A stretch of 64,000 bases of DNA from Mucilaginibacter segetis (GTDB lineage Bacteria; Bacteroidota; Bacteroidia; Sphingobacteriales; Sphingobacteriaceae): positions 806,001 through 870,000 of the forward strand of contig NZ_JAEHFW010000003.1 of NCBI RefSeq assembly GCF_016522075.1, read 5' to 3'. A program made the position numbers and the translations under genes. Each line of letters opens with the position of its first letter. Position 1 is the stretch's first letter. A model generated the notes under the pieces. That model did no database searches. It saw only the letters and a list, made by a program, of their open reading frames with translations, and was not told the DNA's origin. Shown one piece after another: positions 8,532-17,523 of the stretch.

Positions 8532-9758
8532 TTATAATTTATCTATTTTTTGCTGAATGGTTTGCCTGTCGGGTTGGGTAGTGCAAATTGCAAGCGCGCG
8601 TAATAAGTTTTGTTTTGCTTTGTTTTTGTCAATAGGGGTATATAATTCGCCCAACAGGGTAAAATAAAATCTGTTATTAGTGAGATTTAATTTTTCGGCC
8701 TCAATAATGGCAATTTCATTTCCCCGAACTTTTGCAAGTGCATAAGTTCGGTTAAGTGCTGCAACAGGCGAATATGATATCATCAGTAACTGGTTAAACA
8801 ATTGTAATATATTCTCCCACTTTTCCTCAGTGTCTTCTTTCATAGTGTGCCAGTAAGCTATGCCCGCCTCTAAATGATATCTGCTTATTGTATTGCCAAC
8901 TGATGCTCTGTTCAGATAAAATATACCATTAGCAATCAATTCTGTGTTCCATAAGGTCTCGTCCTGATCCTGGTATAATATTATTTCGCCATTGGCACCT
9001 TTCCGGGCCTTAAACCGTGAGGAGTGGAAACACATTAATGCCAGCAAAGCGTTTACCTGCGGTATACTTGTCTGTTTGTTATCAATCAGCATGCGGGTTA
9101 GCCGCATAGCCTCTAAACACATATCATTACGCAAAATAGTGTCCTTACTTTCCGAGTAATAGCCTTCGTTAAATAAAAGATACAAAGTGGTCAGTACCGG
9201 CTGTAAACGCTGGCTTACTTCACTTTCAGGCGGAAATTCCAATTTAATGTTAGCGGTCCTAAGTTTTTCTTTTGCCCGGAAAAGCCGCTTGTTTATAGTT
9301 TCCTTATTGCTTAAAAAAGCGTTGGCAATCTCGTCAATACCAAAACCACAAAGGATACGTAAAGCAAGGGCGATCTGTGCCTCCGTAGATAACAGCGGAT
9401 GGCAAACGGCAAACAGCATTTGTAATTGGCTGTCTGTAATATTTTGGGGCGAAAGGTCTATTTCTATTTCATCATTTTCCGGTACGGAAATCTTAACACC
9501 GTGCTGTATCTTATCAGCAAAAAGGCTGTTACGGGCTAATAAATTTTTGGCTTTATTTTTTGCTACGGTATACAGCCATGCCTGCGGATTCTCCGGAATA
9601 CCTTTGTAAGGCCATGTTTCCAGGGCAGATAAAAAAGTTTCGCTCGCAATATCTTCCGCCATGTTTACATTTTCTATACCGAATGCCTTGCAAAGCACAG
9701 CCACTATTTTACGAAACTCGGTACGGAATAAATGCGGTATGATATCCTGATTGTGCAT
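8532..9758 (-). CDS. ECF sigma factor, ECF42-type (DUF6596)
   Basis: A 408-residue RNA polymerase sigma factor, about twice the length of a simple ECF sigma. Sigma region 2 is at roughly residues 10-75 (EDIASETFLSALETWPYKG, AWLYTVAKNKAKN), region 4 at about 115-170 (LRILCGFGIDEIANAFL, an HTH). The remaining 230 residues are an all-helical, TPR-like extension including RLLPVLTTLYLLFNEGYY-like and AALNRTYALAKVRG segments. This is the architecture of the ECF42 group, which has no anti-sigma factor and is encoded beside YCII/DGPF proteins, as here. The extension probably replaces the anti-sigma factor in control. Confidence 0.88.
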   Translation of the reverse strand: MHNQDIIPHLFRTEFRKIVAVLCKAFGIENVNMAEDIASETFLSALETWPYKGIPENPQAWLYTVAKNKAKNLLARNSLFADKIQHGVKISVPENDEIEIDLSPQNITDSQLQMLFAVCHPLLSTEAQIALALRILCGFGIDEIANAFLSNKETINKRLFRAKEKLRTANIKLEFPPESEVSQRLQPVLTTLYLLFNEGYYSESKDTILRNDMCLEAMRLTRMLIDNKQTSIPQVNALLALMCFHSSRFKARKGANGEIILYQDQDETLWNTELIANGIFYLNRASVGNTISRYHLEAGIAYWHTMKEDTEEKWENILQLFNQLLMISYSPVAALNRTYALAKVRGNEIAIIEAEKLNLTNNRFYFTLLGELYTPIDKNKAKQNLLRALAICTTQPDRQTIQQKIDKL

Positions 9759-9770
9759 GTTAACAAATAA

Positions 9771-9790
9771 GCCCCGGTTTTTGCCGGGGC
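9771..9790 (-). promoter_or_regulatory. Hairpin between YCII gene and sigma-factor gene
   Basis: A perfect 7-bp GC stem, GCCCCGG at 9771-9777 with CCGGGGC at 9784-9790 and a 6-base loop, fills the 52-base gap between the YCII gene and the sigma gene. On the minus strand it is followed by TTATTTGTT, a weak T-rich tail. It may act as an attenuator that lowers sigma-factor expression relative to the YCII genes. Confidence 0.5.
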
Positions 9791-9810
9791 GCTTATGCTA
9801 TTAATGTAAA

Positions 9811-10152
9811 TTATATGGTCATTACTTCTCTTATCTCCACCTTTCCGTTGAGAATAAAAACTGGGCACCCTTCTGTAACTGCCACGGCCTGTTCGTACGA
9901 ATCTGCCTTTATCATAGAATATCCGCCAATAAACTCTTTTGTTTCCGTGAAAGGGCCATCAGTTACCAAATTCCCCGTACTCACTATCCGTCCGGTTGGC
10001 GCTAAACGGTTGCCCTGATTTGCCAGGTTACCTTTATTGGCTATATCACCTATCCAATCCATATATTTTTGTGTCATCGCTTTTTTTTCTTCTTCGGAGC
10101 TGTTGAGCATCTTACTAAAATCAGCCCGGAATATTAAAAGATAATCTTTCAT
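9811..10152 (-). CDS. YCII/DGPF-domain protein
   Basis: A 113-residue small protein of the YCII-related (DGPF) family, a dimeric ferredoxin-like fold. The name-giving motif DGPF is intact at residues 65-68, followed by TETKEFIGGYSMI. Such proteins are the standard neighbours and often the targets of ECF42 sigma factors; their biochemical activity is unknown. It lies 10 bases downstream of a second, related YCII gene and 52 bases upstream of the sigma gene, all on the minus strand. Confidence 0.88.
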   Translation of the reverse strand: MKDYLLIFRADFSKMLNSSEEEKKAMTQKYMDWIGDIANKGNLANQGNRLAPTGRIVSTGNLVTDGPFTETKEFIGGYSMIKADSYEQAVAVTEGCPVFILNGKVEIREVMTI

Positions 10153-10162
10153 GTTTTTTAAT

Positions 10163-10522
10163 TTAATGTGTACCGTCGTTCTTTGCTACTTTTCTAACTT
10201 CTACTGTATTGCCCTCGCCCTGTAATACAGGGCAGCCTTTGGCAAATTCCACCGCTTCGTCTACTGATTCAGCCCTTACAGTAATCAAACCACCAATGGT
10301 TTCCTTTATATCCCCGAAAGGGCCGTTGGTTACCACGCCATTATGGCCAACCACTTTTGCACCGTCAAACGGCAATCCTGTACCGCTCACAAATTTGTTT
10401 TGGGCGGCGATCCCGCCTATCCAATCCATCGTCTGTTTCATCCATATCTGCATCTGCTCAGGCGATGCTACCTTCTGGCCGTCCTCATGCCTGAAAATTA
10501 AAACGTACTCATCCATACTCAT
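10163..10522 (-). CDS. YCII/DGPF-domain protein, variant motif
   Basis: A 119-residue paralogue of the adjacent YCII protein and first gene of the ECF42 operon. The DGPF motif is changed to NGPF at residues 66-69 (VVTNGPFGDIKETIGG), while the surrounding fold-defining positions are kept. A tandem duplication with divergence at the motif aspartate fits best. The likely start is the ATG at 10522; a second ATG two codons on is equally possible. The promoter should lie in 10523-10600. Confidence 0.86.
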   Translation of the reverse strand: MSMDEYVLIFRHEDGQKVASPEQMQIWMKQTMDWIGGIAAQNKFVSGTGLPFDGAKVVGHNGVVTNGPFGDIKETIGGLITVRAESVDEAVEFAKGCPVLQGEGNTVEVRKVAKNDGTH

Positions 10523-10718
10523 TAAGTTTTTAAAATGTTATTGAATTTTGTTTATACCCCAATAACAATCCGGCTTTTGTAAACAGGACACCCTTCCCGA
10601 ATTCTTTTTTTAATTGGATTTATCTGTCAATATCAAATTTAAAATCATTTGTCAGTATATCAACATTAAAAGAATTCCACTTTCCAACACAAAACATTTC
10701 TGCATATATTTACAGATT

Positions 10719-11369
10719 ATGAACCACCTGATAGCTCCTTCTATATTAGCTGCCGATTTTGCTAACCTGCAGCGCGATGTTGAAATGATAAATAATAGCA
10801 AAGCCGACTGGATACATGTAGATATTATGGATGGCATGTTCGTGCCTAACATATCATTTGGTTTTCCGGTGGTAAAGGCTATAAAAACTCACGCCCAAAA
10901 GCCGCTGGATGTACATTTAATGATAGTTGACCCTGACCGTTATCTGAAAGCTTTTGCCGACGCAGGTGCTGCAAGCATAACGGTACACTATGAAGCGTGT
11001 CCGCATTTACATCGCACCGTGCAGGCTATAAAGGAATTGGGTTGCCGGGCATCAGTAGCTATAAACCCTCATACCACAGTAGACCTGTTAAAGGATATTA
11101 TTGCCGACCTGGATATGGTGCTGGTAATGTCGGTAAATCCCGGTTTTGGAGGCCAAAAATTTATTGAACATACTTACACAAAAATAAAAGAGGCTAAGGC
11201 ACTGGCCGAAGCTGCCAATCCGGAATTATATATTGAGGTTGATGGTGGAGTGGATGCCTACAACGCTGCAAAACTTATCAGTGCAGGAGCTAACGTTTTA
11301 GTGGCTGGTAATTCCGTTTTTTCGGCGGCAGATCAGCCAACTGCCATTGCACAATTAAAGCAGGCCTGA
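10719..11369 (+). CDS. rpe: Ribulose-phosphate 3-epimerase
   Basis: A 216-residue TIM-barrel enzyme that interconverts ribulose 5-phosphate and xylulose 5-phosphate in the pentose phosphate pathway. Family signatures are visible: IAPSILAADFANL at the start with the catalytic Ser/Asp positions, WIHVDIMDGMFVPNISFG with the metal-binding His and Asp, VHLMIVDP, and VMSVNPGFGGQKF, then EVDGGVDAYN with the second catalytic Asp. I start at the ATG at 10719, since the open frame upstream adds 35 residues of low-complexity sequence not found in the family. A TATATTTA element lies just before the ATG. Confidence 0.95.
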   Translation: MNHLIAPSILAADFANLQRDVEMINNSKADWIHVDIMDGMFVPNISFGFPVVKAIKTHAQKPLDVHLMIVDPDRYLKAFADAGAASITVHYEACPHLHRTVQAIKELGCRASVAINPHTTVDLLKDIIADLDMVLVMSVNPGFGGQKFIEHTYTKIKEAKALAEAANPELYIEVDGGVDAYNAAKLISAGANVLVAGNSVFSAADQPTAIAQLKQA

Positions 11370-11568
11370 TCGTTAACGCTTTCATTGTGAATACCTAAAC
11401 ATTCAAATGGTGTGATAATTAGCGCACGAAACAGATGTGCTGATTTATAGAAAAACACGTTTTTTAAAAAATGTAAAAAAAGTCTATATAATTTGTCGAT
11501 TTTATTAACTTCGGCACTTTAAAATACAAAGTTGATAATTAGTTATTAGCATTAAATTAACTAACATT

Positions 11569-12636
11569 ATGAAACATAATTTCGGTGCCGGTCCTGGCAT
11601 CTTACCACACGAAGTTTTAAAACAGGCTGCTGCCGCTGTTGTAGATTTTAACGGAACGGGGCTTTCCCTGCTGGAAATTTCACACCGTTCGCCCGAGTTT
11701 GAGGCAGTTTTGGCAGAAGCTTTAAAGCTGGTGAAAGAATTGTTCAGCGTACCTGATGGGTATTCGATACTATTTTTACAAGGGGGCGCCAGCACGCAAT
11801 TTGCCTTGGCGCCGTATAACCTGCTACCCGAAGGGGGCAAGGCTGCCTATCTGGAAACAGGCGTATGGGCAAGTAAAGCCATTAAGGAAGCCAAGTTTTT
11901 TGGTGATGTACAAATCGTGGCGTCTTCAAAAGAAAGTAACTTCACATTCATACCTAAAGACTTTGAGATACCTGCCGATGCCGCGTATCTGCATTTTACT
12001 TCCAATAATACCATATACGGTACTCAGGTACAAAAATTCTTCCCGTCGCCGGTGCCTTTGGTTTGCGATATGTCATCAGATATCTTTAGTCGTAAAGTAA
12101 ATGTGGCCGATTTTGGTTTAATATATGCAGGGGCGCAAAAAAACATGGGTCCTGCGGGGGTAACTTTAGTAATAGTAAAAGATGAGTTGTTAGGCAAAAC
12201 TAACCGCAAGATCCCTTCTATGTTTAACTATCAAACCCAGATAGATGGCGGATCAATGTATAACACCCCGCCGGTATTTGCTATCTACGTATCTATGCTT
12301 ACGCTTAACTGGCTTAAAGCAAAAGGTGGGGTAGAAGCCATTGAAAAAGAGAACGCTACCAAAGCCCGTGTGCTGTACGAAGAGATAGACCGTAACCCTT
12401 TCTTTAAAGGAGTTGCCGCTACTGAGGACCGCTCGCACATGAATGTTTGCTTTGTTGCGGAAAATCCCGACCATCAAAAACCTTTCCTGCAATTATGCGA
12501 CGAAAAAGGCATTGTAGGCATAAAAGGCCACAGAAGCGTAGGCGGTTTCAGGGCCTCAATTTACAATGCGTTGAGCATTAACAGTGTTTATGTGCTGATT
12601 GATGCCATGCGCGAATTTGCCGAGAAAAATAAATAA
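11569..12636 (+). CDS. serC: Phosphoserine aminotransferase
   Basis: A 355-residue class V aminotransferase for the second step of serine biosynthesis, turning 3-phosphohydroxypyruvate into phosphoserine with glutamate as donor. It begins with the typical [16 protein letters not shown] and has [12 protein letters not shown], the PLP-lysine segment [13 protein letters not shown], and the C-terminal [16 protein letters not shown], which binds the substrate phosphate. Length is normal. Intergenic DNA of 199 bases precedes it, and serA follows after 79 bases. Confidence 0.96.
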   Translation: MKHNFGAGPGILPHEVLKQAAAAVVDFNGTGLSLLEISHRSPEFEAVLAEALKLVKELFSVPDGYSILFLQGGASTQFALAPYNLLPEGGKAAYLETGVWASKAIKEAKFFGDVQIVASSKESNFTFIPKDFEIPADAAYLHFTSNNTIYGTQVQKFFPSPVPLVCDMSSDIFSRKVNVADFGLIYAGAQKNMGPAGVTLVIVKDELLGKTNRKIPSMFNYQTQIDGGSMYNTPPVFAIYVSMLTLNWLKAKGGVEAIEKENATKARVLYEEIDRNPFFKGVAATEDRSHMNVCFVAENPDHQKPFLQLCDEKGIVGIKGHRSVGGFRASIYNALSINSVYVLIDAMREFAEKNK

Positions 12637-12654
12637 TTACTTCGTTGTTGTTAA

Positions 12655-12711
12655 GTCATCAAGCCAAACAAGGTCATCTAAAAAATGACCATGACTTTAT
12701 GACCTGATGAC
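12655..12711 (+). promoter_or_regulatory. Possible switch hairpin in serC-serA leader
   Basis: GTCATCA (12655-12661) and AGGTCAT (12671-12677) are together complementary to ATGACCTGATGAC (12699-12711), giving a stem of about 13 bp with a 9-base bulge that ends four bases before the serA ATG. AGGTCAT can instead pair with ATGACC at 12685-12690, so two structures exclude each other. Function is inferred only. Confidence 0.45.
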
Positions 12712-12715
12712 GTAA

Positions 12716-13678
12716 ATGACTAAACAAATGATCAGAATATTAGCCAATGACGGGATAGACCCCATAGGCAAAAAACTTTTAGAAGACGCCGGTTTTTTTG
12801 TTGACACCAATAATATCCCACAGGATGAACTCCCTGTAAAATTAAAGGAATATGATGCCATTACCGTGCGTAGTGCAACCAAAGTACGCAAGGCACTTAT
12901 TGATGCCTGCCCAAATATTAAAGTAATAGGACGTGGTGGTGTTGGTATGGATAACATTGATGTAGCCTACGCTAAAGAAAAAGGCATTGGCGTATATAAT
13001 ACGCCCGCATCATCATCATTATCTGTTGCCGAACTGGTTTTCGCTCATTTATTTACAGGTATCCGCTTTTTGCAGGATAGCAACCGTAAAATGCCGGTAG
13101 AGGGCGCAACCAACTTTAACGGACTTAAAAAAGCATACGCTAAAGGAGTGGAATTGCGGGGTAAAACCATTGGTATATTAGGTTTTGGCCGTATAGGCCG
13201 CGAAGTGGCTAAAATAGCTATAGGTATAGGTATGGATGTTTTAGCTTATGACCTGTTTCCGTTTAACCCTGAGGTTGAGGTGGTTTTAGGCGGCGGCTTT
13301 GTGGCTAAGGTTACCGTTAAATCGGCAACCAAAGAAGAAATTATACAGCAAGCTGATTTCATTACCCTGCACACACCATTTGTTGATAAGCCGTTAATAG
13401 GTGCCGAGGAGTTCGAACAAATGAAAAAAGGTGCAGGTGTGGTAAATTGCTCTCGTGGTGGTTTAATAGACGAAAGTGCCTTACTGGATGCTCTAAACAG
13501 TGGGAAGTTATCATTCGCGGCTTTAGATGTTTACGCTAACGAGCCTACTCCAAGTCAGGAGGTACTATCCCATCCCAAAATATCATTAACACCACATATT
13601 GGCGCTGCCACAAACGAAGCGCAGGAGCGTATTGGTGTTGAACTCGCAGGATTAATTATTCAGCATTTTAAGGGTTAA
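12716..13678 (+). CDS. serA: D-3-phosphoglycerate dehydrogenase, short form
   Basis: A 320-residue D-isomer-specific 2-hydroxyacid dehydrogenase for the first step of serine synthesis. The Rossmann motif is GKTIGILGFGRIGREVA, and the catalytic set is visible as the Arg in VNCSRGGLIDE, the Glu after it, and the His in LTPHIGAATNEAQ. It lacks the ACT/ASB regulatory domains of the long enzyme, so feedback by serine is not expected through ACT. Its place after serC supports the assignment over other hydroxyacid dehydrogenases. A hairpin sits immediately before the ATG and a strong terminator after the stop. Confidence 0.92.
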   Translation: MTKQMIRILANDGIDPIGKKLLEDAGFFVDTNNIPQDELPVKLKEYDAITVRSATKVRKALIDACPNIKVIGRGGVGMDNIDVAYAKEKGIGVYNTPASSSLSVAELVFAHLFTGIRFLQDSNRKMPVEGATNFNGLKKAYAKGVELRGKTIGILGFGRIGREVAKIAIGIGMDVLAYDLFPFNPEVEVVLGGGFVAKVTVKSATKEEIIQQADFITLHTPFVDKPLIGAEEFEQMKKGAGVVNCSRGGLIDESALLDALNSGKLSFAALDVYANEPTPSQEVLSHPKISLTPHIGAATNEAQERIGVELAGLIIQHFKG

Positions 13679-13704
13679 AATCAAACTAACCAATTATAAA
13701 TAAC

Positions 13705-13739
13705 AGGCCTTTTGCTTAGCGCAAAGGGCCTTGTTTTTA
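13705..13739 (+). terminator. Rho-independent terminator after serA
   Basis: An 11-bp stem with a single G-T pair, 13705-13715 against 13721-13731, a 5-base loop and the tail TGTTTTTA. It closes the serC-serA transcription unit. Confidence 0.85.
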
Positions 13740-14122
13740 CACTAATGTGCTAAATAGGCGGTATAAAATTCGTACCTTTGCAAGGCTAGTTAAGGGCTTA
13801 TTCTCCATGTAAAAAACACATTTTTTTTATTACTGCTAAAAGCCTGTTGAATGGTAAAAACCGAAAATTTTTGACCGGTGAAACCTGTTTAAGAAGTAAA
13901 AAAATATACTTTTCCTTACGAAGAAAAATAAAAACATGCCTTTTTAAGCAGTTAGAGCGCTTTTTAATAGCAGTGCTGGCAAAAATAAAATATACGTTTT
14001 TTATATTCCTGTTTTTATTTTTCAGCCATTAATTTAATTTTAAATTTGCATCAAAATTACGATCACATAGTAAGTGATTATTGATATTCATTATTTTATT
14101 AAAATTTAAATCATAGTTGTAG
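13740..14122 (+). promoter_or_regulatory. Leader and promoters of the thrS operon
   Basis: This 380-base stretch holds no convincing gene. Two exact TAnnTTTG -7 elements are present: TACCTTTG at 13773-13780 and TAAATTTG at 14041-14048, the latter 74 bases before the thrS ATG. The DNA between is very AT-rich with long A and T runs. I see no T-box or other known riboswitch. A 61-codon open frame at 13847-14032 lacks coding character. Confidence 0.5.
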
Positions 14123-16048
14123 ATGATTAGTATTACACTTCCTGATGGCTCCGTTCGTCAGTACGACAAAGGGATCACTTCCATGCAGATAGCGCAGTCT
14201 ATCTCCGAAGGTTTAGCACGAAACGTATTAGCAGCCGAAGTAAACGGCGAGGTTTGGGATGCAAGCCGTCCTATTGAAGAAGATTCGTCGGTGAAATTAC
14301 TCACCTGGAATGATGCAAAAGGTAAATCAACTTACTGGCATTCATCTGCTCACTTATTGGCAGAGGCATTAGAGGCTTTATATCCGGGTACCAAGTTTGG
14401 TATAGGCCCGGCTATTGAAACCGGTTTTTATTATGATGTTGACTTCGGCGATCGTGAATTCTCTTCAGACGATTTCAAGAAGATAGAAGAAAAGATGATC
14501 GAATTGGCTAAAACCAAATCGGAATATATACGCAAACCGGTGAGTAAGGCTGATGCTACCGAATACTTTACCGAAAAAGGTGACGAATATAAACTCGATC
14601 TGATCAAAGATCTGCCCGACGGTGCTATTACTTTTTATACACAAGGTAACTTTACCGATCTGTGCCGCGGGCCGCATATACCAAATACCGGCTTTGTTAA
14701 GGCGGTTAAACTAATGAGTGTAGCTGGTGCCTACTGGCGCGGCGATGAGAGCCGTAAGCAGCTTACACGCATCTACGGCGTTACTTTCCCTAAGGCAAGT
14801 GAGCTTACCGAGTATCTGCACATGATAGAGGAGGCTAAAAAACGCGATCACCGTAAACTGGGCCGCGAGCTGGAGTTGTTCGCTTTTTCTGAAAAAGTAG
14901 GCATGGGTTTACCTTTATGGTTACCTAAAGGGGCCGCACTGCGCGAGCGGTTAGCTAACTTTTTACAAAAGGCACAGGTAAAAGCAGGGTATGAGCAAGT
15001 GATCACTCCGCATATCGGGCATAAAAATCTCTATGTAACCTCGGGGCATTACGAAAAGTACGGCGCTGATTCTTTCCAGCCGATAAAAACACCGCAGGAA
15101 GGAGAGGAGTTCTTTCTAAAACCAATGAACTGCCCTCACCATTGCGAAATATATAAAATCAAACCGCGCTCCTATAAAGATCTGCCGGTTCGCCTTGCGG
15201 AGTTTGGTACAGTTTACCGCTATGAGCAAAGCGGCGAGTTGCATGGCTTAACACGAGTACGTGGCTTTACTCAGGATGATGCCCACCTATTTTGCCGCCC
15301 TGATCAGGTAAAAGAAGAATTTAAAAAAGTAATTGACCTGGTACTTTATGTTTTCGGCGCTTTAGGTTTTGAAGATTACACTGCCCAGATATCCCTGCGC
15401 GATCCGGATAATAAGACGAAGTATATCGGATCTGACGAGAACTGGTCGCTTGCCGAAGCTGCAATTATTGAAGCTGCCGAAGAGAAAGGCTTGCGTACAG
15501 TTGTGGAATTAGGTGAGGCTGCATTTTACGGGCCAAAGCTTGATTTTATGGTAAAAGATGCCTTGGGCAGAAAATGGCAGTTAGGAACTATACAGGTTGA
15601 TTATAACTTACCTGAGCGATTTGAACTGGAATATACCGGCAGCGATAATCTTAAACACCGCCCGGTAATGATCCACAGGGCGCCGTTCGGGTCGTTGGAG
15701 CGGTTTGTAGCTGTATTAATTGAACATTGTGCAGGTAATTTTCCGCTTTGGTTATCTCCGGAACAGTTTATTATACTCCCGATATCCGAAAAATATGAAG
15801 AATATGCAAAAAAACTTTCTGTTGTATTAAAAGATTCCGATATTTGCGGGCTAATAGACTTCAGGGATGAGAAGATTGGACGGAAGATACGCGATGCTGA
15901 AGTAAAAAAAATCCCTTATATGCTGATTGTGGGTGAAAAAGAAACCGCCGAAGAAATGGTTTCCGTACGCAAACATGGTCAGGGTGATTTAGGGAGTATG
16001 ACAATAGAAGAATTTAAACAACAAATAATTAAAGAAATAACAGTATAA
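14123..16048 (+). CDS. thrS: Threonyl-tRNA synthetase
   Basis: A 641-residue class II synthetase of full length. Domains in order: N-terminal TGS (about 1-62), the tRNA-editing SAD domain with [11 protein letters not shown] and CRGPHIP, the catalytic core from about 240 to 535 with motif 2 ([20 protein letters not shown], then RGFTQDDAH) and motif 3 ([11 protein letters not shown]), zinc ligands including the Cys in [10 protein letters not shown], and the C-terminal anticodon-binding domain. It is the first gene of the conserved thrS-infC-rpmI-rplT operon. Confidence 0.97.
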   Translation: MISITLPDGSVRQYDKGITSMQIAQSISEGLARNVLAAEVNGEVWDASRPIEEDSSVKLLTWNDAKGKSTYWHSSAHLLAEALEALYPGTKFGIGPAIETGFYYDVDFGDREFSSDDFKKIEEKMIELAKTKSEYIRKPVSKADATEYFTEKGDEYKLDLIKDLPDGAITFYTQGNFTDLCRGPHIPNTGFVKAVKLMSVAGAYWRGDESRKQLTRIYGVTFPKASELTEYLHMIEEAKKRDHRKLGRELELFAFSEKVGMGLPLWLPKGAALRERLANFLQKAQVKAGYEQVITPHIGHKNLYVTSGHYEKYGADSFQPIKTPQEGEEFFLKPMNCPHHCEIYKIKPRSYKDLPVRLAEFGTVYRYEQSGELHGLTRVRGFTQDDAHLFCRPDQVKEEFKKVIDLVLYVFGALGFEDYTAQISLRDPDNKTKYIGSDENWSLAEAAIIEAAEEKGLRTVVELGEAAFYGPKLDFMVKDALGRKWQLGTIQVDYNLPERFELEYTGSDNLKHRPVMIHRAPFGSLERFVAVLIEHCAGNFPLWLSPEQFIILPISEKYEEYAKKLSVVLKDSDICGLIDFRDEKIGRKIRDAEVKKIPYMLIVGEKETAEEMVSVRKHGQGDLGSMTIEEFKQQIIKEITV

Positions 16049-16049
16049 C

Positions 16050-16616
16050 TTGGCTTTAAACAAACCTTTCCACAGAGGACCCAGGCTTCCGTTTAAGAAG
16101 AAGGAAGCAGAACACCACATTAACCAGTTCATTAGAGCACAGGAAGTGCGGCTTGTAGGCGACAACGTTGAGCAAGGAGTTTATCCGTTAAAGGAAGCTT
16201 TAGCGATAGCGCAAGATCTGGAACTTGATCTGGTTGAAATTTCACCGAATGCTAATCCGCCTGTTTGTAAAGTAACTGACTATAATAAGTTTATTTACGA
16301 ACAGAAGAAGAAGCTGAAAGAGATCAAGAATAATGCAAAACAAACCGTAATTAAAGAAATACGTTTTGGCCCTAATACTGATGACCATGACTTTGAATTT
16401 AAATTAAAGCATGCTATTAAGTTTTTAGAAAGCGGCGAAAAAGTGAGGGCATACGTTCACTTTAAGGGCCGGGCCATTGTTTATAAAGAGCAGGGCGAAA
16501 TTCTGCTTTTACGTTTTGCACAGGCATTAGAAGAGGTGGGTAAAGTAGAACAATTACCTAAATTAGAAGGTAAAAGAATGTTTTTAACCGTTGCTCCAAA
16601 GGCCGGAAAAAAATAA
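16050..16616 (+). CDS. infC: Translation initiation factor IF-3
   Basis: A 188-residue IF-3, which keeps 30S subunits free and checks the start codon. The N-domain has [16 protein letters not shown] and the linker is followed by the C-domain with [21 protein letters not shown] and the [12 protein letters not shown] segment. The start codon is TTG at 16050, one base after the thrS stop; there is no ATG that would keep the conserved N-terminus. A non-ATG start is a known autoregulatory device for infC, because IF-3 itself discriminates against it. Confidence 0.95.
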   Translation: MALNKPFHRGPRLPFKKKEAEHHINQFIRAQEVRLVGDNVEQGVYPLKEALAIAQDLELDLVEISPNANPPVCKVTDYNKFIYEQKKKLKEIKNNAKQTVIKEIRFGPNTDDHDFEFKLKHAIKFLESGEKVRAYVHFKGRAIVYKEQGEILLLRFAQALEEVGKVEQLPKLEGKRMFLTVAPKAGKK

Positions 16617-16737
16617 ATTAAGAATACAGATTTAGGAATGCAGAAATGCAGACGAGATTTGTATAAACAAGCAAACCCGCGGGTATAACGATGGCAAATT
16701 GTACATCTTAATACCAGCACTTATATAAATTATAGTT
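16617..16737 (+). promoter_or_regulatory. infC-rpmI spacer, possible L20 control leader
   Basis: The 121 bases before rpmI hold the perfect palindrome ACCCGCGGGT at 16675-16684 and no gene. Autoregulation of rpmI-rplT by L20 binding to the leader is known in other bacteria; whether this spacer does that is inference. Confidence 0.3.
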
Positions 16738-16938
16738 ATGCCAAAAATGAAAACCAATTCCAGTGCTAAAAAGCGTTTTACGCTTACTGGAACCGGTAAA
16801 ATTGCCAGAAAAAACGCATACAAAAGCCACATCTTAACTAAGATGTCGACCAAACGTAAACGTAACTTAGGCCACACCAGTTTAGTATCTGATGCGGACA
16901 TGGGCAACGTTAAACGTATGCTTTGTATCGGTAAGTAA
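16738..16938 (+). CDS. rpmI: Ribosomal protein bL35
   Basis: A 66-residue basic protein of the large ribosomal subunit. It starts [20 protein letters not shown], the universal bL35 N-terminus, and contains [17 protein letters not shown]. Length and position between infC and rplT are as in most bacteria. Confidence 0.97.
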   Translation: MPKMKTNSSAKKRFTLTGTGKIARKNAYKSHILTKMSTKRKRNLGHTSLVSDADMGNVKRMLCIGK

Positions 16939-17014
16939 TTAACAAATTTTTAACCAGGTATTAGAGTAAGCAAGATCCCGGTAAAGGGGCACTCACTACC
17001 AAAAAACAAACAAA

Positions 17015-17359
17015 ATGCCACGTTCAGTTAACGCAGTAGCGTCGAGAAGACGCCGGAAAAGGATCATGAGCCTCGCCAAGGGTTATTGGGGTTCACGTAG
17101 CAAGGTTTATACCATTGCAAAAAACACAGTTGAAAAAGGTTTACAATACGCTTATCGCGATCGTAAAACCAAAAAGAGAGAGTTCAGAGCTTTATGGATA
17201 CAGCGTATTAACGCAGGTGCACGTCAGCATGGAATTTCTTACTCTCAATTAATGGGTAAATTATCAGCAAAAGAGATCGGCTTAAACCGTAAAGTATTAG
17301 CAGATTTAGCCATGAACCATCCCGATGCTTTTAAAGCTATCGTTGATGCGGTAAAATAA
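17015..17359 (+). CDS. rplT: Ribosomal protein bL20
   Basis: A 114-residue large-subunit protein that binds 23S rRNA early in assembly. The sequence [17 protein letters not shown] with [20 protein letters not shown] and [17 protein letters not shown] is diagnostic. It is the last gene of the operon; a strong terminator begins 21 bases after the stop. In other bacteria it also represses translation of its own operon. Confidence 0.97.
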   Translation: MPRSVNAVASRRRRKRIMSLAKGYWGSRSKVYTIAKNTVEKGLQYAYRDRKTKKREFRALWIQRINAGARQHGISYSQLMGKLSAKEIGLNRKVLADLAMNHPDAFKAIVDAVK

Positions 17360-17380
17360 GAAAGTGATTTTTTATATACT

Positions 17381-17415
17381 AAAGAGCCTGTGCATTTTGT
17401 ACAGGCTCTTTTTTT
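17381..17415 (+). terminator. Rho-independent terminator after rplT
   Basis: A perfect 11-bp stem, AAAGAGCCTGT at 17381-17391 with ACAGGCTCTTT at 17401-17411, and a run of T to 17415. Confidence 0.93.
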
Positions 17416-17523
17416 GTGAAAATAATATTAGTATTTAACCTAATCACGCTGATATAGTATTACAGGGTTTAAATGTATTAGAGATATATTTATAACTTTA
17501 TTACTGTAAAGTTTCCTTTTATA

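Noticed and set aside
10614..10718. N-terminal extension of rpe
   Set aside because: The extra 35 codons are low complexity and precede a canonical MNHLIAPSILAAD start.
13847..14032. 61-codon plus-strand frame before thrS
   Set aside because: Translation is Lys/Phe-rich low-complexity from AT-rich leader DNA, with no homologous look and no RBS; it lies in the thrS leader between two promoter elements.
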